Assembly: GCF_000005505.3 (NCBI RefSeq)
Contig: NC_016132.3
Location: 26,836,501-26,900,500 of the forward strand
Length of the DNA stretch: 64,000 nt
DNA from: Brachypodium distachyon
Taxonomy: Eukaryota > Streptophyta > Magnoliopsida > Poales > Poaceae
Reading direction: 5' to 3'
In this document: piece after piece, positions 30,601-42,021 of the stretch
Position numbering within the stretch: position 1 is the stretch's first letter
Layout of the letters: each line of letters opens with the position of its first letter
Notes under the pieces: generated by a model
What the model was told of the DNA's origin: nothing
Seen by the model: the letters and a program-made list of their open reading frames with translations, nothing else
Databases searched by the model: none
Program-made: the position numbers and the translations under genes

Positions 30601-31509
30601 GCTACTCGCTCCGCGGCAACGTCTTCCTCCGGGAGGGTCCCGTCCCTGAGGTATCGAATAATATCCGTCCCACGGGGTGGTGGCGCCCGGCTAGTATATG
30701 CCACCAACTTGGCGGCATAGTCCCTTGTAGCTGCAGGGTCACTATGAGTTGCCAGAGGGGTTTCCCCGGCAACTGTCTTGGGGTTGACAGAGGGCTTCGA
30801 CTGCCTCTGCACGAACACTCCAGGAGGCACCTTGCTGCGTTCCGTTGCCCACTTGGACAGTTCAACCGCAACAAAATTGTCCTTGCGCTTTATGTGCTCA
30901 AATCGAAGTCCTTTGAACTTGGACTCCAATTTTCGCACTTCCTCCATGTACGTTGCCATCTGAGGGCAGGCGTAGTCCTTGTTTACCTGATTGATCACGA
31001 GTTGGGAGTCCCCACGAACAACCAGGTGCTTGATGTCTAGGGCGACCGCCGCGCGCAGGCCGGCAAGCAGTCCCTCGTACCTGGCTGTGTTGTTGGTGGA
31101 GTTGGCGAAGTTGAGCTGTATCACGAACATGAGCTGGTCTCCGGTGGGCGACTCGATCGCCACTCCGGCACCGGCGCTCTGCAAGCAGAAGGCGCCGTTG
31201 AAGTACATGACCCAGTACCCTTCGTCCAATGTGCCGGGAAGGCTTGCTTCCTGCTCTTCTTCATCTGCCTGTCGACGTCCACTCCGCCACGAAGTCAGTG
31301 AGAGCGGTGCTCTTGATGCTCTTGGTGTTTGCGAAGCACAGCCCGAACTCTGCCAGCTCCATTCTCCACTCGGCAACCCTTCCGGTGGCTTCACGGTTAG
31401 TGAGGGGCCTCTCCAAAGAGAACCCCGACACCACCGTGATGTTGTGCGCCTGAAAGTAATGGCGCAACTTCCTTGAAGCGAGCAGGATCCCAAGCAAAAG
31501 CTTCTGGAC
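30601..31509 (-). pseudogene. RNase H and archaeal-type RNase H of gypsy A (second catalytic site destroyed)
   Basis: The part at 31261-31497 is the end of the first RNase H ([20 protein letters not shown]). The part at about 30620-31230 is the second RNase H. Where elements B and C keep the acidic residues, A shows changes: YFNGAF for YFDGAF, NTARYEGLL for NTAEYEGLL and FVAVELSKWA for [10 protein letters not shown]. Only the GDSQLVINQ aspartate remains. A frame change occurs near 31270. The domain would be catalytically dead even if translated. Confidence 0.85.
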
Positions 31510-32724
31510 CTACGGGTACCATACCCGGGCATCACGCAGCATTGTGCTAACGAAGTACACGGGATGTTGTACTAGCCGCTTGCGGGGGGCAACCTGCATG
31601 GGCTGTCCCTCGGATCCAGGGGTAGAGGAGGTAGCCGGGGGTTCATTCGGCTCGCCGGGAGCCCGTGGCCCTTCCGTATCAGCCCCCGGGGCTTGCTCTT
31701 CCCTCTCGGCGATGAGCACGGAGCTCACCACCTGGTCCGTTGCTGCCAGGTACAGCAACAACGGCTCGCCCCGCTTGGGGGTGACGAGGACCGGCGACGA
31801 CTTCAGGTCCTGGAATGCCGCTTCTGCCTCGGAAGTCCAATTGATCGGACCCTTCTTCTTCATCACGTTGAAGAAAGGCAGGGCTCGCTCGGCCAACCTT
31901 GAAATGAAACGCCCGAGAGCCGCAACGCACCCGTTAAGGCGCTGGATGTCTCTAACCTTGCGGGGTGCCTCCATCTTCTCGATCGCTTCGATCTTCTGTG
32001 GATTGGCTTCGATTCCCCTGTGAGAGACCAAGAAGCCTAGCAAGTGCCCCGAGTCCACGCCGAACGTGCACTTCTCGGGATTAAGCTTGAGCTTGATCCT
32101 GCAGAGATTGTCAAATGTCTCTTGCAGGTCGCCAACGAGCGAGTCCCTACGCCGCGACTTGACGACGATATCGTCCATGTAGGCCTCGATGTTCCGGCCT
32201 AGCTGGGGTCCTAGACACTCGCGCAGGGCGCACTGAAATGTCGAGCCTGCGTTTTTCAACCCGAAAGGCATGCACGTGTAACAGTAGCAGCCAACTGGGA
32301 TGATGAACGCTGTTTTCTCCTCATCTTCGACTGCCATCTTGATCTGATGGTAGCCGGAGAAGGCGTCTAGGAAGCACAAAGACTCGCGACCCGCTGTAGA
32401 ATCTACTATTTGATCGATACAGGGTACAGGGAAGGGGTCCTTAGGACATGCACGATTGAGATCGGTAAAATCTACGCACATGCGGAATTTATTTCCAGCT
32501 TTAAGGACTACAACAGGGTTTGCTAACCAATTAGGGTAAAACACTTTCCTGATCGCCCCGGCGTTCTTGAGCTTCTCCACTTCCTGCTGGATGAAATCCT
32601 TGCGTTCTTGCGCTTGCCGGCAAACCTTCTGCTTGACAAGCCGCGCATCTGGTCGCGCCGCCGGCCGATGCTCGATCACCTCCCTAGGGACTCCAGGAAG
32701 ATCTGACGGCTCCCAAGCGAACAC
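31510..32724 (-). pseudogene. Reverse transcriptase of gypsy A (404-residue open frame)
   Basis: This is the best preserved RT in the window. It contains FRMCVDFTDLNRACPKDPFP, CFLDAFSGYHQIKM, CMPFGLKNAGSTFQ, the catalytic AYMDDIVVKS, the connection LNGCVAALGRFISRLAERAL, and the beginning of the first RNase H, where the usual catalytic TDAS segment reads LYLAAT. The frame ends at a TAG (31510-31512) where element B has a CAA codon in the same context (RYPQIQK), and coding similarity continues immediately after it. The start shown (MFAWEPSDLPG) is internal to the polyprotein. Confidence 0.9.
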
Positions 32725-34115
32725 GTCAGAGTTCTCTCGGAGGAAGGCGACGAGGGTGCTTTCCTATTTGTCACCGAGGCTTGCACCGATGGAGACGGCG
32801 CACGCCTCGTTGCCAGCATGCAGGGGCACCTTCTTGACCTTGGTGCCCTCCTCCTTCAACTTTGTGCCCTTGCTTACGCGCGGGCTGGAGCGGGAGCTAC
32901 CCCTGGCATCCTGCCCGAGAGCGGCTCGCACCTTCTTTTGTGCGGGTTGTTCACCCGCAAGTGGATCCTCGCTCCCGGCAACGTCGTAGTCGCCGGATCC
33001 GCCACTGCGGAGGTCTTCATGACCTCGCCCATGCACCAAGCAGTGTCCTTTAGGTCGCACTTGCTGGAGAGAACGCCGTATGTTGACGACATCTTCATCA
33101 CGCCTTAGGCGCAATGCGTTGCCGCCATAAACTTGATCAGCGCTGGCCGACCAATGATCTCGTTGTACGGCAACGGGGTGTGAGCCACATCAAAAATGAT
33201 GTGCTCAGTCCGGAATGCTTCCCGGGAACCGAAGGTCACCTGGAGCATGATTCGCCCCATGGGCTGCACCACTTTAGGATTGATCCTCCGGAACGGGTCG
33301 GTGGTCTTCATCTGCTCCAGGGGGAGCTGAAGCTTTTCCACCAGCTTGGCGGACAACTGGTTGAGGCTTGCCCCGCTGTCCACCAGTACCTTGGTCACCG
33401 TCACGTTGTTTATGATCGGCGACACTACGAGGGGGAGCACCCGTGAACCCAAGGGACGAATCGGGTGATCATCCGAGTTGAAGGTGATCGGCACATGTGA
33501 CCACCTTAAGGGCTGCTGCGCCTCCACGCTGGGGAGGAGGGCGCAGACCTCACACGTTAGATGCTTCACGGCGGCATGAGACGTGAGAGCATACGCTCCC
33601 CCGTGGATGCATGCGACGTCGCGAGGCTCCTGGAAGCCAGGCTCGTCGGCGTCGGCGTCGCTGTAGATATCCTCGTGCTGCTCAATGCGGGGCTTGTCGC
33701 GTCCCCGGGGAGGCCGATCCTTGCCGCTATGGGCCTGACTGCGACCCCCCGTGGGTTCTCCTTTATCGCCGCCTGCTCCGCTGCGGGGGTGCCCGATGTC
33801 CCCGCAGTTGAAGCAAGCCCCGGCAGCGCGGCGCTGCTCGCGCTTCTTCTTGATGGTCTGGAGAGTGCGGCAGTCATGTGCTCGTGGGTGGCGTTGGTGT
33901 GGATGGGGCAGCGCGCGGCCGCTGCCGGCTTGCTGCCCGATGCTCCTGCCGACGCCGCCTTCTTGGCGGGCCTTTGGGGATCCCCCGGCTCCGCTGCAAG
34001 CACTTGCTTCCCGCCGCGTTTTCGGGAGCTCTTCTTCCCGGAGCCCTCTGGTGGGTTTGCCACTGCTTTGGCGGCAAGCTCGGGCGCCAAACGCCCTTCT
34101 TCGGCCATCGCGCAC
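32725..34115 (-). pseudogene. CCHC knuckle, protease and linker of gypsy A
   Basis: The frame at 33105-34115 includes the shortened knuckle CFNCGDIGHPRSG, in which the last cysteine is lost through a small deletion. It also includes the protease active site VLVDSGASLNQLSAKLVEKL, with the canonical Asp-Ser-Gly, and the flap/end segment PYNEIIGRPALIKFM. It ends at a stop (33105), and the spacer to the RT (32764-33101) is in other frames. The protease core looks more canonical than in B and C, which have Asp-Asn-Gly. Confidence 0.82.
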
Positions 34116-34874
34116 TTGTGAGTGAGAGCGTAGAGATCCCTTGTGGTCTGGATACGGTGCGTGTTGAGCTTCTCACGCATCTTCGGGTCGCGGACGTTGA
34201 TGGCGGCCGCTTCCGTTTCAGGGATGGAGTAGGAGAGGTTGGAGAACCTGTTGGTGAAGTCCCGCAACGTCTCCCCCAGTTTTTGCACGACCGTGTGCAG
34301 TTCCGCCAGGGTTCCCGGGCGCTTGTAACCGCCCTGAAACGCGTTCACGAACTACTCGCGCAGGTCAGCCCAGGAGGCTATGGACCCGGCGGGCAGGTTA
34401 AGCAACCAAGTCCTCGCTGATCCTTTGAAGTCCATCAGGAAACAGTTGGCCCTGACCTTGTCATCGGCGCCAATGGCGTGCATGCCCAACGTGTAGGTCA
34501 GAAGAAAATCCTTGGGGTTGACGGTCCCGTCGTACGTCCCGAGCGTCGGTGCTCGGAACTTCCGGGCCACGTCACCCGGCGCAGCTCGCGAGTAAACGCG
34601 GCGTAGCTATCCTTGGTGCCCATGGGAGCATCCTCCTGCTTCGCTGGGCGCGAGCGCTCTCCCTCATGTCGGTGCCGGTGCTCCAAGCGCTGGCGGAGAT
34701 CTTCCTGCTGGTGAGCGTTCAGGACGCCTCGCGCGTCACCCCGTGTAACGGTCGGTGACGAATCCGAGGACCCCACGGGATCCTCGCCTCCCTGCCCTCC
34801 CAGCAAGGGAGGGTGTTCTTCGTGACTCGAGACGCGGGGCGGATCTCCGCGTCCCGGGTTCTGCCCCCGGCCTG
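34116..34874 (-). pseudogene. gag of gypsy A, C-terminal portion
   Basis: The pieces are 34498-34806, 34352-34570 (RAPTLGTYDGTVNPKDFLLT, GSARTWLLNLPAGSI) and 33566-34348 (NAFQGGYKRPGTLAELH, FTNRFSNLSYSIPETEAAA). A TAG at 34352-34354 replaces the glutamine codon found in B and C in the LREQF context. At 34874 the gag is cut by the insertion of element B and continues at 48396. Confidence 0.85.
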
Positions 34875-35905
34875 TGTCGTCGCTCGGTGCTCCAACACCG
34901 GGGGAGTGCAGCCACGTCTCCCTTTTAGGTTCGGTAGGGGCGCCTGGGGTGGAGACCAGATGATCGCCGGCACGGCCGATGAGGCCCCACGGGGCCGGCG
35001 AGGCAAAGTGATAGGGGTACGCGCTGGTTCAAGAACAGACGCACGCACGTTTTTTACCCAGGTTCGGGCCACCCGGACGTGTAAAACCCTACGTCCTGCC
35101 TGTCTGAGCTGATATTGATTACGGATCAAATTTTTTCAGGTTGCCGGGCAAGCTCCCGGGCTTTCTCTCAGTGGCTAGGCGCTCCTCACCACTCTCTGCT
35201 GGCTGCCTACTGGAGCCAGTAAGCATCTATCGAGCGAGCTTCGTCCGAACCAACTAACTGACCAACTGACTAACCTCTCCAACTGTATGACCCGTCAACC
35301 CTCTAAAAAATACCCCCTTGACCGTTGGCATCGGTCCTCCTTTTATACACAAGGGGATGCCACACGTGCCACGGTGCATGGGCTACAAGTGTCCAACGGG
35401 GAGGCACGCAACTCTCCCTGGTGAGCTGGTGGCATGCATGGGTGCCACCTCCGCTGCTAGGGGCCTAGGGACGTAGGGTAGGATTGGACAACCACTGTTC
35501 CTTGGATCGGACGGGTAAATACCCGTCAGTCGGCTCGTTTATTGAGCCGCGCGCCTTACCCCTTGCCTTGGTGGGACCGCGCGTTCCGCGCCCGTCACGC
35601 GCCCGTGTGGCGCTGTCCAGTGGGCCCCACGACCCGAGGCGGGGCACGCGTCCGGGAACCCCCAGTCCCCGCAAGTCGGCCCGGGAAGCACCCGGGACCA
35701 GCGCACCCGGGAACCTCTTCCCGGGAAGCAGCTTCCCGGGAGGTGCCTAAGCGGGAATATTCCCGGAAGACCCGCTAGCCCCTTTCAGGCTGGTAGCTTG
35801 CCGGGGAGCTCGTCGGCGCTCCTCGGGATGAGACCTTCCCGGGAACCCGAGGGAGGGGCCCACGCGTCGTGCAGCTGTGGTACCCCGAGTGCCACTGGTG
35901 CGACA
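34875..35905 (-). repeat. 3' LTR of gypsy B
   Basis: A 1031-bp LTR from 'tgtcgtcgctcggtgctcc' to 'gccactggtgcgaca'; the ends tgtcg/cgaca are inverted. The minus-strand TATA-like gtgtataaaagg lies at about 35338-35350. Confidence 0.95.
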
Positions 35906-35925
35906 GTAGCCCCCGGGCGTGGGCC
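35906..35925 (-). promoter_or_regulatory. Polypurine tract of gypsy B
   Basis: It has the same 20 bases as in element A (gtagcccccgggcgtgggcc on the plus strand), directly next to the 3' LTR. Confidence 0.87.
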
Positions 35926-36309
35926 GGCATCACCTGTTCCCGGAAGGGTCTCTTCCTAGTCGGTTGCCGAGCTACGCCCTTAACCGACGCGTGGGCCCCC
36001 GATCAGTTGCGGGCCCGCGTCCCTTCGCTGCCCCGTGTACGGCGCCGCCAAAAGCGGAGTAGTGGGCGTGAGATTTCCGCCCTAACTGCCCCTCCTAAAT
36101 AGGGTAGTTAAGGCCACTCCGCGCATTACTCCCAGTGATTAGGAGTTATCCCCGCGCACCCGTAGGGTTCGGAACCGGCCGTTACCAAACGACCGGGCGT
36201 CATAAAGCTTCCACTGTTGGCAACGGGGAGCAACACTTTGCCCTTTCGCCTCCATCCTCTTCCGCATCTCGCATCCCCGCGCTCTTGCCAGCTTCCGCCC
36301 TTGCTCCCC

Positions 36310-39010
36310 ATGGCGCCCCCCACCACCAGGAAAGGGAAGGAGGTCCAGTCTTCGAAGACGCGGATCTTCCCGGCGGGACTGGGAGACGCGGATCTTCCCG
36401 GCAGGCGTCGAACACCAGGATAACGACTTCTGGGTGTTCGCGCGCTTCCTCCTCTGCGGCATGGTCCCGCCCTTCTCTCTGTCCCTCCTCGCCCTGATGG
36501 AGTCCTATCAGTTGCGGGTGGCGCAGCTCTACCCCACCTCGCTCTTCCTCCTCACCACCTTCTAGTTCCTCTGCGAGGCGTTCGTGGGGGTGATGCCATC
36601 GGTGGGGCTCTTCCGCCATTACTTTTACCCGGGCATCGACAACGCGAAGGCGATGTCATCGGGGGTGGTTTTCCGCACCGGCGACCAGATGAAGTCGGAG
36701 TTCATCGTTCGGTCGGGGAAGAAGATCGAAAAGGGGTGGCGGGGCGACTGGCGCTGGGTCCGAGTGGAGGACCCCCAGGAGTTCATCCAACCGCCGACGG
36801 GGCTGCCGGTGCCCCAGATCGGCTGGCAGGACAGGTAACACCGCGACGCCGACCTCCTCCCCATCGTGGAGAAGATCAAGGCGTTGCGGCTAGCGGGGCT
36901 CACAGATGTCGACGTGGCATGCACCTTCGTCCATCGGTGCATAGCCCCGCTGAAGCTGCGTTCCCGGCCCGCGTGGATGTACACGGGCTCCGGGGACAGG
37001 ACACGCCTCCAGGCGGACGCATGGACTTGGAGTCCCTCAAGACGTGGGTGAAGGGGATCTCCGGCGAGGTCTTCCAGTCGACAGAGTTCCCGCCGGGGGT
37101 CTCTGCTCTCCATGCCGGCGTCAAGGCGCTCAGCGACATTGTCGGCGCTTTCCCGCCCTGCAACGAGTGGGGGCTGATGGACGACACCCCCACCCGCGTC
37201 CCGCACGCTCCCCCGCAAGCACCCCGCGGGAAGCAGGTGCTCGAGGAGAGCGAGGGCGGGTCCGAGCCCAGCTGGCGCCCACGGCGCCGCTCGCTCGAGG
37301 GGTCTTCCGGGGCTTCGCGCTCCGGCGCAAACCTCCGAAGTCCTCCTCGCCGGTGGGCGCCAGCAAGAGGGCGAGGAGTGATTCCCCGCTCGGCTCGCCA
37401 AGCAAGAGGACGCGCGCGGACGCTGGTGGCGCCACCGACCCCGCTGCCTCGTGGGCCAGCGTCGGCGCGGGCGCGCGCCTTGGCGACCCAGCCCAAGCGG
37501 AGACAGAGCGGGCACCAGGTATGTCTTCGTTGATTCTCTGCAACTGCAATTCCTGCTAGCCAAATTCACAACCATACCTTCTCTTTCTGCAGCGAGTGGC
37601 AACTCGCCCACGGCAAGACCCTTGGACGCTCCCGTTGGCGCAGGCGAGGTAGGGGAGGCTGCACCGGTAACCGCCCCGGTCGCCCTTATCCGCCTTCGAT
37701 AGCACCAACCATCACCGACCCTCATGCTTTTTCACGGTTGCAGGCACAAGCGCGCCCGCGCCCGGAACAGGCACGACCGTGGTCGACCCCGACTCGGTCG
37801 TCGGGACTGCGGGGGCGGAGGTGGAGTCGGAAACGGCTCCCGTGTCTGCCCCCGCCGCGACAGACACAGCGGCCGCAGTGGGGACCACCCCCGCCGCGGC
37901 GGCACCCGGCAACGCGCCAGAAGCCGCGGACGTGGCCGGCTCGGGCTCACGCGCCGTCCCGCACGGGACGACCCCTGCCCGAAGTAGGGAACCCTCTCCA
38001 ACCCCGGTGTCCCGGAGCCTGGGCGCGGGGGAAGTTGTCGGGGAAGGACGGCAAGACCCCCGGGAACAAGTTGGCGACCCCTGGCTGCGCGAGGAGGCGC
38101 GCCTCGCCGAAGAGGAGGCGCGGCTGGCCCGGTAAGCCCTGGAGGCTGCTCGGGAGCCGATAGTCCCGGAGACCGAGCTCCGTCGGCAACTGGAGGTCCA
38201 GCGCACAGAGCTCCAAGGCAGGCTCGACGCAATGGCGGCAACCCTGGAAGCTTCCCGGAAGGAGCATGCCGAGGTGCTCGCGACGGCCCAGGCGCGGCTG
38301 GACGAGAAGAGCGAGCTGACCGCCAACTACCGCGGCAAAATCGAAGGCCTCCACGTCCTGCTGGAGGTGCAGGTCAAGGCCGCTGAGGGCGCGGCGAGAG
38401 CGGCGACTTAGCACGAGGCCGAGCTCAACTCGGTCAAAGGCAAAGCGGCCGGGCTTGAGGACGAGTTGGCCGCCGTCCGGGAAGAGCTCGCCAAGGCCAG
38501 CGAGGCCAACGCGACCCAGGCCTTAGAGCTTGCGAAGCTGGAGGGCCCCGTCAGCAAGGCCAAGAAGGCCGCACAAGACGCCCGACTCCATCACAGCATG
38601 TTGATCGGGCAGCGGCAGCTCGAGACGGAGAAGCTGGCGAAGATTGCCGAGTCGCTGCGCAACCTGCTGCCCAAGTTCGAGCTGCAGGCGACGGAGGTGG
38701 ACGGCACGGACGTCACGACGCTGATCCCCTTCTTCTCCGACTTGTTGGGGAAGCTCGGGGCGCTCGACGTCTGGATCGCCAAGTACGGCGCCAATTGCGC
38801 CCGGGAGGTTGCCGGGACAATCCTCCCGCGGATTCATCTGCGGGACCCGAACCCTTCGAGTCCCTGCTGGACGCTTGGTCCGACAGCGAGGACGAGCCCA
38901 CGCACACCCAAGCAGTGCGCGAGTTTGTCGACGAGGTCATCGAGCGAATGCAGATGAAGCCGGAGCCTGAACCCCCCGTCGACCCCCCGGCCGAAGACGG
39001 CGACAGCTAG
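36310..39010 (+). pseudogene. Spliced antisense gene of gypsy B (Transposase_28-like, coiled-coil C-terminus)
   Basis: A plus-strand gene opposite to gag-pol. The N-terminal half (from the ATG at 36310) contains FARFLLCGMVPPFSLSLLAL, LFRHYFYPGIDNAKAMSSGV, KKIEKGWRGDWRWVRVED and VHRCIAPLKLRSRPAWMY. An intron with GT-AG ends fits 37519-37593 (caggtatgtc...tttctgcag). A second fits about 37668-37741 (ccggtaaccg...ggttgcag). The C-terminal half (37742-39010) is Glu/Ala/Leu-rich with long coiled-coil heptads (LRRQLEVQRTELQGRLDAM, ELAAVREELAKASEANATQ) and ends EPPVDPPAEDGDS. Stops at about 36564, 36837, 38133 and 38410 and a frameshift near 38820 break it. Function unknown; a similar gene is half-deleted in element A. 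Confidence 0.8.
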
Positions 39011-41262
39011 CTGCCGCAGCCCCCAGCTATACTCGTTGCTTCCCCTGTACCTCCTTCTTGTTTGCTTTTCCTGCAAGTATGGCGCTTAGCGCCGTTTGGA
39101 CAATGACCTTTTGATTAGTCCATGTAACCACTCGACACCTAGTCAATCAAGCTTGTTAGTTTGCTCAATTTTTGTCCTTTATTCCCGAGGCCGCCTCGCG
39201 GGGTGGTTCCCTTAGCCTGTGCCTGTCTTGCCTTGTGTTGCGGGGGGACTCGCGCACGCCTCACCCTTGACCAGACCAGGGACCCAGGACGGACCCGCAG
39301 TGCTGACCTAGGGCCAAACGGTAGCGGGGAGTCACTCCGCTTGTGGGGTAACCACTCCAAGCCGTGTCCTCCCGGGGCGGACCCGGGAGCCACACGGGGA
39401 GCGCACTCCCCCCGCAAGCGTCCCTTCTAACACTCCGGCTATGCGTGGGATCCGGGGCCGCACCCAGCAGGGCAGTGCTCAGTTTCGTTCAGCTCTTAGC
39501 GAATCCAGCGTTCATGTTCAGATACATAGCTTTTCCGTTTGGTCCAATGTTCCGCGATGCTCTGCGGTACAGTGCAGACGGGGCGCTACCTCGGCAGGAA
39601 ACCATCCGGGGTACCTGTTTAGGGGAAACGATCTCGGAGGGATGCGGCCGGAACGCGGGGGCAGGATCGCCGCCGGCGGCAACCGCCGCCGCCGCCGATG
39701 CTCCCACCACGCTCACGCAGCAATCCTCGCCCTCAGGGGCGGACCCTGGCCTTCAGGGACGAACCCTGGCTTAGGAGGACTCCGCTCTGGGAGCAGCCAC
39801 GAGACGGCTATAACGTCCTCGGCGCCGGCTTTGCCACACCTCGAACGGCGGGTACGGGTGACGAGGAAGTTATAGCCTTCCAGCGACAGCCCCCGCAACT
39901 AGGGAGACCTGGGTTTTCTCTAGAGGACTCGTCCCAAGGGATGCGACGACCCTTGTTACCCGGGAGCTAAACTGCTCGAGGGCCGCGGCATCACAGCGTC
40001 CTCGCAACAACCCACGCCCGAAAAAGGCTCTCTCAAAGGGAATGCGGCCGGGTCTCTGTGATAGTGCACCCGCCGGCACAAGGCACGGATGGCACGCACT
40101 ACCATAGAGTCTCCGCGGCCGACCCTGCTCCTTGCGGAGGTGTCCTACGGAGGGGGGCGACAAGGGCACTGAGGCAATGCACCCCGTCGGCGCCGGACAC
40201 TGATGGGATGCACCACCACAGTTCCTCCGCGGCGACCCTCGCCCCGGAACCGCCCCTTTGGGGAAATGCAGCAGGGGCACAACGGCAGTGCACCTGTCGG
40301 CGCGGGACGCCTATGGCATGCACTACCATCGTGCCTCTGTGGCGCCCCTCGGGGTGGGCTCGATGGAGTGACGCAGCAGGGGCGCGATGCACACCCGCGC
40401 GCCTCCGTTGCACCACCTGCCTTCACGGCCCTGAACCCGGCTTCGCTCTGAGCCATTCCGGGGTTGGGGCGCGCCTTTTATAGACGCGGGAGGGAGGCTT
40501 GCCACACCGCGCGATGGATCCGTGCGGCACCGTTGCGCCTTTTCCTCGAACGCGGCGCAGTTTCCGAACGCGGCAAGCTGTCAACTCAGAAGCCTCGGAG
40601 TGCGGGGAACCCCTTGTGTTGCCGACCTCCCTCACCACAAGGCACCGGTGCATGGTGCGACCCGTGGGCAGCTCACGGGCACCACAGTGTACAAGATTCC
40701 TCCCTTTCCTGCAGGTTAGACTCTTACCATATTCGAGGTGCTGCAAAAAATTTCGAAACTTACGAAAACAAGTAACACAGGTAAAACATATAAATCTTAC
40801 GAAAACAAGTAACACAGGTAAAACAGATAAATATCTCCTGCTTCCCAGCCCCCGGCACAAAGGGGTCAATGCCAAACTTGGATGTGAGCATTTCCTTTCC
40901 CAGGCGGAGCGACTCCGCGGTGCAGGCTGCGGGAGGCCGAGCAGCTGCATGCCTAGTGATGCACGTTGCGGGAAGCCCGCCAACGGCATGTCCCGTGCCG
41001 GAACGATCCGGCAACGGGTTTTCGTTTCGGGGCCACGGCAGCCCCTTGCTCACAACCAAGTAGGGAAAGACACGTTTGTGCACTTAAAGCAGGAGGCAAG
41101 AGGGGGAAAACACGCGAATGAACAAGGCAAAAACAAAGCTCAGGGGTGAAACACTTATCTTTATTCACAATTAACTAGCGGTTTACACACGGGGGCTGTC
41201 CGGTTACACTAGTTCGAGGGGTATGCACCGGAGGCATCACCTGAGGGTCGGGCTTTGCCGCT
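39011..41262. other. 3' noncoding region of gypsy B with about 110-bp tandem repeats
   Basis: After the antisense gene comes its probable 3' UTR (ttttcctgcaagtatggcgc), then a region shared with element A (39250-39400) and a tandem array at about 40060-40430 with the unit core 'gatggcatgcactaccatcg' near 40098, 40212 and 40322 (spacing 110-113 bp). The stretch 40760-40830 has a 38-bp direct repeat around 'cttacgaaaacaagtaacacag'. The region 40470-41262 is collinear with 421-1226 of element C. No gene was seen. Confidence 0.7.
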
Positions 41263-42021
41263 TCACGGGTAGAACTTGCGCAAGTGTTCAATATTCCAGC
41301 TATTGTGCACCGGCAAGCCGTCTTCGGTTTCCAGGCGGACAGCCCCCGGCCTGGTCACCTCCACTACCCGGAAGGGGCCCTCCCATTTCGGAGTCAACTT
41401 GTTCCCGGCCTTCGTTCCTTGTATCCGGCGCAGGACAAGTTCTCCGTTCTCGAGCCCCCGGGGACGGACTCGTCTGTCGTGATAACGACGGAGTCCCTGC
41501 TGGTAGCGCACGGCTCGCACAGCAGCCCGGCATCGAAGCTCTTCGATGAAGTTTAGATCGTCGACCCTTTGCTCGTGTTGGCTGGTGTCGCCGTACGCGC
41601 GTACTCGGGGAGATTCGTACTTGAGCTCGAGGGGCAGCACCGCTTCTGCCCCGTAGACAAGGGCGAAAGGAGTTTCGCCCGTTGCCCGACAAGGTGTGGT
41701 CCGGATGGACCACAGCACGGGCTGGAGTTCTTCGACCCAGTGCTTCCCGTGGCCTTTGAGCTTGTCAAAGGTTCTCGTCTTGAGCCCCCACAGAACCTCT
41801 GCGTTGGCTCCCTCCGCCTGCCCGTTGCTCCTCGGGTGAACGACGGACGCGAAGCGCAGCTTTGTGCCCATGTCTTCGCAGTAGGCATGAAACGCCGCGC
41901 TCGTGAATTGCGTGCCGTTGTCGGTGATGATGCTGTTAGGAACACCAAACCGGCACACAATGCCCTTAAAGAACTTGATGGCCGCCTGGGCGGTCACTTT
42001 GCGCACTGGTTCCACCTCCAC
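41263..42021 (-). pseudogene. Integrase of gypsy B, catalytic core and C-terminal domain
   Basis: A 252-residue open frame with the second catalytic aspartate in SIITDNGTQFTSAAF, the glutamate in NGQAEGANAEV (a glycine replaces the arginine of related copies), then GHGKHWVEELQPVLW, PFALVYGAEAVLPLELKY, and the C-terminal barrel-like region ending NSWNIEHLRKFYP. It is preceded by a TAG (42022-42024) in the context DKFSK, where the family has tryptophan. The first aspartate (AVWGLDIVG) and the HHCC finger lie upstream of that stop in the same frame. Confidence 0.92.
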
